Shown piece after piece: positions 59,854-64,000 of a stretch of DNA of 64,000 bases. This DNA comes from Streptomyces laurentii (GTDB lineage Bacteria; Actinomycetota; Actinomycetes; Streptomycetales; Streptomycetaceae). A model generated the notes under the pieces. The model was not told the origin of the DNA, did not search any database, and saw nothing but the letters and a program-made list of their open reading frames with translations. The DNA is taken from the NCBI GenBank assembly GCA_002355495.1, contig AP017424.1, positions 4,219,501 to 4,283,500 of the forward strand, read 5' to 3'. Position 1 is the stretch's first letter, and each line of letters begins with the position of its first letter. Both the position numbers and the translations under genes were made by a program.

Positions 59854-61019
59854 TCGCGTACCTCCAGCGGGATCGCGGCGGAGAGCACGGTGCCCTCGCC
59901 GGGGGTGGACTCGACGGTCAGCGTGCCGCCCAGCTGCTGGGCCCGCACCCGCATCGCGGGCAGCCCGTGGCCCCGTACGCCCTCCCGGCCGGCGCCGCCC
60001 CGGGCCGCCGCCGGGTCGAAGCCGCGGCCGTCGTCGGCGACATCGAGGACGACCTGGTCGCCGAGGTAGGTCAGGGTGAGCGCGGCGGAGGTGGCGCCGG
60101 CGTGCTCACGGATGTTGGCGAGGGCGCCCTGCGCGATCCGCAGGAGCGCCGACTGGACCCGGTCCGGCAGCGGCACCGCCGTCCCGTCGACCCGGAACGC
60201 GGCCGACTCGCGCGACGCGAGCCCGCGCAGCGCCTCCTCCAGACCGCCGCCGTCGGCGAGGTCGGCGGGCGCCAGGTCGTGGACGAAGCGGCGGGCCTCG
60301 GCGAGGTTGCGTTCGGCGATCGACTCGGCCGTACGGACGTGCCGGCGGGCGGTCGACGGGTCGCTGTCCCAGGTGCGGCCGGCGGCCTGGAGCAGCATCC
60401 GCTGGCTGGACAGGCCCTGCGCGAGGGTGTCGTGGATCTCCATGGAGAGCCGCTGCCGTTCGGTGAGGGTGCCCTCGCGGCGTTCGGTCGCGGCCAGTTC
60501 GCGGCGGGTGCGCAGCAGGTCGTCGATGAGCGCGCGCTGCCGCTCGGCCTGCCGTTCGGCCTGGACGAAGACGGCGGTCGCGAGGGCGGCGACGGCGGGC
60601 GGGGCGATCACCAGGTTCGGGTCGAAGCCGCCCTCCGAGAGCTGCACCTGCGCGATCACGACGAACGCGGTGAGCAGGGCGACCAGGCCGAGCGCGGCGC
60701 GCGGCCGGAGGGTGCGCAGGCCCGTGTAGAAGAGCGGCACCGCGCACCAGGCGAAGCTCGGCGCGAGGACCACGAGCACCATCCACACGGCGACGACCGT
60801 GCCGAGCCAGGCGATCCGGCGCGGGGTGGCGAGGGTGCCGAGGACCGGGCCGAGGAGGTACAGCGCGGCGAGCGCGCCGGACAGGGCGATGATCCAGGGG
60901 CTGCGCGCCTCCCAGGGGTGGCGCAGCAGGAAACGAGCCAGGGACGCGCCGAGGAGCAGGAAGAAGGCGACGTGCATGACCCATACCGGCCAGCGGGCGT
61001 CCGGGTCCCGGTCGTCCAT
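59850..61019 (-). CDS. senS: Membrane histidine kinase (SenS-like)
   Basis: A 389-residue NarX-type (HPK7) sensor kinase with about five transmembrane helices in residues 12-150 (HVAFFLLLGASLARFLL, WIIALSGALAALYLLGPVLG and others). The dimerisation domain has RQRLSMEIHDTLAQGLSSQ with the phospho-His near residue 195, and the ATPase domain has ALANIREHAGA and VADDGRGFDPAAA. Streptomyces SenS is reported to have five membrane helices and to interact with the secreted haem-binding protein HbpS, whose likely gene lies divergently upstream here. Coupled to senR by GTGA. Confidence 0.85.
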   Translation of the reverse strand: MDDRDPDARWPVWVMHVAFFLLLGASLARFLLRHPWEARSPWIIALSGALAALYLLGPVLGTLATPRRIAWLGTVVAVWMVLVVLAPSFAWCAVPLFYTGLRTLRPRAALGLVALLTAFVVIAQVQLSEGGFDPNLVIAPPAVAALATAVFVQAERQAERQRALIDDLLRTRRELAATERREGTLTERQRLSMEIHDTLAQGLSSQRMLLQAAGRTWDSDPSTARRHVRTAESIAERNLAEARRFVHDLAPADLADGGGLEEALRGLASRESAAFRVDGTAVPLPDRVQSALLRIAQGALANIREHAGATSAALTLTYLGDQVVLDVADDGRGFDPAAARGGAGREGVRGHGLPAMRVRAQQLGGTLTVESTPGEGTVLSAAIPLEVRE

Positions 61020-61411
61020 GATCCACCTGCTCCGTCGTCCTGCTCCGTCGTCCTGCTCCGTCGTTCCCGGCCGGGGCGGCGGCCGCCCGGGCCGCCGTGT
61101 CCGCCGAGGCGGCGGTGACGGTCGCGTATCCCGTGTCCCGCATCCGTGTCCCGTACCTCGTGTCCCCCGTTCGACCTGGGGATACGTGTCCATCCTGACC
61201 CGGCCGGGCCAGGGCGGCATCAGCCGATCGGCTGACCCCGTCGTCCTCCATCATGCGCGGCGGGGGCAGCCGGTACGCGGACCGGCCGGGCCCGGATCCG
61301 GGCCGAGGATCGGTCACAGAGCGAACGGAACACCCGCTCGGACCATCCGCCCGGATCCGCCCGGGACGGCCCAGGCACGTCCGCCCAGGACACGCATCCC
61401 AGGAGCCCGCC
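61020..61411. other. senS-hbpS divergent intergenic region
   Basis: A 392-base gene-free region. Contents: a 13-bp tandem repeat (61028-61066), a CGTGTCCC-type motif repeated four times between 61130 and 61192, and AGGAG 6 bases before the hbpS ATG. It must hold both promoters; no obvious long palindrome was found. Confidence 0.75.
61028..61066. repeat. 13-bp tandem repeat, three copies
   Basis: TGCTCCGTCGTCC is repeated three times (one substitution in the last copy), 9 bases upstream of the kinase start codon. Confidence 0.93.
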
Positions 61412-61957
61412 ATGAAGAAGAAGTACCTGCTCGGCGCCACCGCCGCCGCCGTTCTCGCCGCCGGCACCTTCGGCGCCGTCGCCGCCAACGCCACCGCTCC
61501 CGCGGCTGCCCCGGCCGCCGCCGTGGCCAAGGCCGACGCGGGCAGCCGCAACCTGCAGAAGTCCACGCACCTCACCATCGCCGCGGCCACCAAGGCGGCC
61601 CAGGCGACGCTGAAGGCGGCCGAGAGCGAGAACCAGAAGGTCTCCGTGGCGGTCGTCGACCGCAACGGCAACACCATCCTGACCCTGCGCGGCGACGGCG
61701 CCGGACCGCAGTCCTACGAGTCGGCCGTGAAGAAGGCGTACACCGCCGTCTCCTGGAACGCGCCGACCTCCGAGCTGGCCAAGCGCCTCACCAACGCGCC
61801 GACCCTGAAGGACATCCCCGGCACCCTCTTCCTGGCCGGCGGCGCCCCCGTGACCGCGGACGGCGCCCCGATCGCCGCCATCGGTGTGGCGGGCGCGCCC
61901 TCCGGCGACCTCGACGAGAAGTTCGCCCAGGCCGGCGTCGCCAGCCTCAACCGCTGA
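61412..61957 (+). CDS. hbpS: Secreted haem-binding protein (HbpS/GlcG family)
   Basis: A 181-residue secreted protein. Signal peptide: KKKYLLGATAAAVLAAGTFGAVA; the mature part is a GlcG/HbpS domain with LTIAAATKAAQATLKAAESE, VAVVDRNGNTILTLRGDGAG, AVKKAYTAVSW and PVTADGAPIAAIGVAGA. HbpS forms octamers that bind haem and iron and act as an extracytoplasmic accessory sensor for SenS. The position opposite a five-helix kinase and LuxR regulator supports this name. No twin-arginine pair is seen in the signal peptide. AGGAG lies 6 bases before the ATG. Confidence 0.88.
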   Translation: MKKKYLLGATAAAVLAAGTFGAVAANATAPAAAPAAAVAKADAGSRNLQKSTHLTIAAATKAAQATLKAAESENQKVSVAVVDRNGNTILTLRGDGAGPQSYESAVKKAYTAVSWNAPTSELAKRLTNAPTLKDIPGTLFLAGGAPVTADGAPIAAIGVAGAPSGDLDEKFAQAGVASLNR

Positions 61958-61985
61958 CCCGCGGTCACCCCGGCTGCCCGGCCGG

Positions 61986-62006
61986 CTGCCCGGTGATTCC
62001 GGGCAG
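61986..62006 (+). terminator. Terminator after hbpS
   Basis: CTGCCCGG, loop TGATT, CCGGGCAG. Confidence 0.8.
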
Positions 62007-62135
62007 CTCCGGCCGCCTCGGTCGTCCCGGTCACCGGCCTCTCCGGACTCTCCGGCCTCTCCGGCCGCCCTCGGCAGTGATCCCATCGGTCCCTTTTCCG
62101 GCACCTGGTTTCGTACGCCTGTTTAGGATCGGTTC

Positions 62136-63551
62136 GTGAAGTCGACGCGTACCCGAGTCCGGGCCGGAGCCGCGGCCGTCGCCCTCGCCCTGCTCGCCGC
62201 CGGCTGTGCCGCGGGAGCGGGCCGGAGCGGCGGCGGGGTCGAGGGCACCCCCGGCGCGGCCGGGCTGCGCGACCCGTACTTCCCCAAGCTCGGCAACGGC
62301 GGCTACGACGTGGGCCACTACGGCCTCACCCTGTCGTACGAGCCCGACAGCGGCCGGCTCACCGGCCGCGCCGAGATCACCGCGACCGCCACCCAGGGGC
62401 TCAGCGCCTTCAACCTGGACTTCAGCGGTCTGACCGTGCGTTCCGCGACCGTCGACGGCGCGCCCGCCGCCGTCAACCGGGCCGGGAACGAGCTGACCCT
62501 GCGCCCGCGCGAGGACATCCGCGACGGGGCGCGGTTCGTCACGGTCGTCACGTACGACGGCGTCCCGAAGACGATCACCGACGCGGACGGCTCCGAGGAG
62601 GGCTGGCTGCCGACGGACGACGGGGCGATCGCCGTCGGCGAACCGACCGGCTCCATGGCCTGGTTCCCCGGCAACCACCACCCCTCCGACAAGGCCGCGT
62701 ACGACATCACCGTCACCGTCCCGGCCGGCCTGAAGGCGCTGTCCAACGGGGTGCGCACCGCCGAGCGCAAGAGCGCCGACGGCCGCGGCGTCACCTCCGT
62801 CTGGCACGCGTCCGAGCCGATGGCGAGCTATCTCGCGACCCTCGCGATCGGCCGCTTCGACACGTCGACCACGACCGCCCTCGCCGACCGGATCCCCGTG
62901 CTCAACGCCACCGATCCGGAGGTCGCCGCGGAGAGCTCCGCGCTGCTGGCGCGGATCCCCGAGGTGCTCGCGAACCAGGAGCGGCTCTTCGGCCCGTACC
63001 CCTTCGGCGCCGCCGGCGCGATCGTCGAGCACCCCGAGGACCTCGGCTACGCGCTGGAGACCCAGACCCGGCCGGTCTTCCCCGCCGACTCCTTCGACCG
63101 GCCCACGCTCGTGCACGAGCTGGCCCACCAGTGGTTCGGGAACTCCGTCTCGCCGGCGACCTGGAAGGACGTCTGGCTGAACGAGGGCTTCGCGACTTAC
63201 GGGGAGTGGCTGTACGAGGAGAAGTACGCGCACGTCCCGGCGCAGCGGTCGTTCGACCAGGCCTTCGGGAACGCCGCCGCCTGGGCCTTCCCGCCGGCCG
63301 AGCCGCCGACCTCGGAGGACCTGTTCTCGCCGCCCGTGTACCAGCGGGGCGCGATGGTGCTGCACAAACTGCGGCAGCGGGTCGGGGACGAGGAGTTCTT
63401 CGCGATCCTCAAGGGCTGGCCGAAGGAGCGCCGGCACGGCACTGCCACCACGCGGGACTTCACGGACTACGCCGACTCGATGACGGACAAGGACCTGTCC
63501 GGGCTGTGGGACGTCTGGCTGTACGGGAACGGGAAGCCCGCCACCCCCTGA
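62136..63551 (+). CDS. M1-family metallopeptidase lipoprotein
   Basis: A 471-residue extracellular aminopeptidase. The signal peptide ends in lipobox LAAGC (Cys24). The N-terminal beta-sandwich has DVGHYGLTLSYEPDSGRLTG. The catalytic domain contains the zinc motif VHELAHQWFGNSV (near residue 326) and the downstream WLNEGFATYGEW that supplies the third ligand; LGYALETQTRP corresponds to the substrate-binding GxMEN region in modified form. It is shorter than full M1 enzymes, lacking the C-terminal helical domain. TAGGAT lies 5 bases before the GTG, so a leaderless start is likely. Confidence 0.9.
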   Translation: MKSTRTRVRAGAAAVALALLAAGCAAGAGRSGGGVEGTPGAAGLRDPYFPKLGNGGYDVGHYGLTLSYEPDSGRLTGRAEITATATQGLSAFNLDFSGLTVRSATVDGAPAAVNRAGNELTLRPREDIRDGARFVTVVTYDGVPKTITDADGSEEGWLPTDDGAIAVGEPTGSMAWFPGNHHPSDKAAYDITVTVPAGLKALSNGVRTAERKSADGRGVTSVWHASEPMASYLATLAIGRFDTSTTTALADRIPVLNATDPEVAAESSALLARIPEVLANQERLFGPYPFGAAGAIVEHPEDLGYALETQTRPVFPADSFDRPTLVHELAHQWFGNSVSPATWKDVWLNEGFATYGEWLYEEKYAHVPAQRSFDQAFGNAAAWAFPPAEPPTSEDLFSPPVYQRGAMVLHKLRQRVGDEEFFAILKGWPKERRHGTATTRDFTDYADSMTDKDLSGLWDVWLYGNGKPATP

Positions 63552-63583
63552 GCGGTCCTTGACTCGCCCTGCTTTCTTACGAC

Positions 63584-63623
63584 GCGCGGCCCGCCACCCT
63601 CCACAGAGGGCGACGGGCCGCGC
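63584..63623. terminator. Bidirectional terminator
   Basis: GCGCGGCCCG ... CGGGCCGCGC with an inner CCCTC/GAGGG stem, between convergent genes. Confidence 0.88.
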
Positions 63624-63660
63624 GGATGTCCCTAGGGGACCGCTGCGCTACGGATGTCCG

Positions 63661-64000
63661 TCAGAGGTTGACGCCGAAGTCGCGGGCGATGCCCTCCAGG
63701 CCCGAGGCGTAGCCCTGGCCGACGGCGCGGAACTTCCACTCGGCGCCGTTGCGGTACAGCTCGCCGAAGACCATGGCGGTCTCGACGGCCGCGTCCTCCG
63801 ACAGGTCGTAGCGGGCGATCTCGGCGCCGCCGGCCTGGTTGACGATGCGGATGTACGCGTTGCGGACCTGGCCGAAGTTCTGCGAGCGGGTGACCGCGTC
63901 GTAGATGGAGACCGGGAAGACGATCTTGTCGACGCCGGCGGCGAGGCCCGCCAGGTTGACGTTGATCTGCTCGTCGTCGCCACCGCCCTCGCCGGTGCGG
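63661..64000 (-). CDS. TerD family protein, partial (5' end beyond the window)
   Basis: The C-terminal 112 residues of a TerD/CABP-type protein. Readable segments include GGGDDEQINVNLAGLAAGVDKI, VSIYDAVTRSQNFGQVRNAYIR, EDAAVETAMVFGELYRNGAEW and the ending GLEGIARDFGVNL, with acidic calcium-binding positions. In Streptomyces these small proteins affect calcium handling, stress tolerance and differentiation. It shares the domain found at the end of the Mrr fusion at 46.6-47.8 kb. The N-terminus lies outside the window. Confidence 0.9.
   Translation of the reverse strand, partial: RTGEGGGDDEQINVNLAGLAAGVDKIVFPVSIYDAVTRSQNFGQVRNAYIRIVNQAGGAEIARYDLSEDAAVETAMVFGELYRNGAEWKFRAVGQGYASGLEGIARDFGVNL

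Overview
The window is chromosomal DNA from a Streptomyces-type actinomycete. Evidence seen directly: very high GC with strong third-position GC bias, many GTG starts, ATGA/GTGA start-stop overlaps, and likely leaderless starts 6-8 bases after a TANNNT box. Marker genes agree: an RsiG-type anti-sigma factor with both c-di-GMP motifs, mycothiol synthesis (mshA), PhoRP-PhoU, an MsiK ATPase, a CarD-like factor and an HbpS/SenS/SenR-like set. It looks like a conserved chromosomal region, not a biosynthetic cluster. No complete prophage, CRISPR array or insertion sequence was seen.

Layout. 1-8 kb: a glycosylase-like gene whose reading frame switches near its 5' end, dtd, rsiG, an Eis-like acetyltransferase, a TetR regulator, a HelR/HelD-like RNA polymerase helicase, a HAD-like protein followed by a small membrane ORF broken by an exact 40-bp tandem duplication, and an AraC-VOC operon. 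8-20 kb: a UvrA-like ABC protein, an ECF41 sigma factor with its oxidoreductase and a matching promoter, a membrane protein/regulator pair under a double palindrome, an XRE regulator behind a perfect 30-bp palindrome, an HBHA-like protein, a DUF2516 protein, a receiver-PP2C phosphatase and an NlpC/P60 hydrolase. 20-28 kb: a methyltransferase, mshA, a YbjN-like protein, an MFS transporter, gpmA, a lytic transglycosylase, two acetyltransferases and a 51-residue Cys-rich peptide. 28-43 kb: phoU divergent from phoRP across 11-bp-phased PHO boxes, then carD, ispD-ispF, cysS, rlmB, a DoxX protein, a sugar nucleotidyltransferase and msiK.

At 43 kb a tRNA-Thr(UGU) is followed by a strong terminator, a decayed tyrosine-integrase tail and about 2 kb of lower-GC orphan genes, which looks like the relic of an integrated element. 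At 45.7-47.8 kb an Mrr-nuclease/TerD fusion is split by a frameshift inside a short-repeat tract. 48-58 kb holds oxidoreductases, a streptomycin-kinase-like protein, a MarR/membrane-protein divergon, an SDR that lacks the catalytic lysine and a pentapeptide-repeat protein. 59-62 kb is a secreted haem-binding-protein gene opposite a sensor kinase/regulator pair. The window ends with a secreted M1 peptidase and a partial TerD gene.

Short tandem repeats (6-40 bp units) are common, often at gene ends, and two of them coincide with broken reading frames. All product names come from recognising motifs and context by eye; no database search was run.
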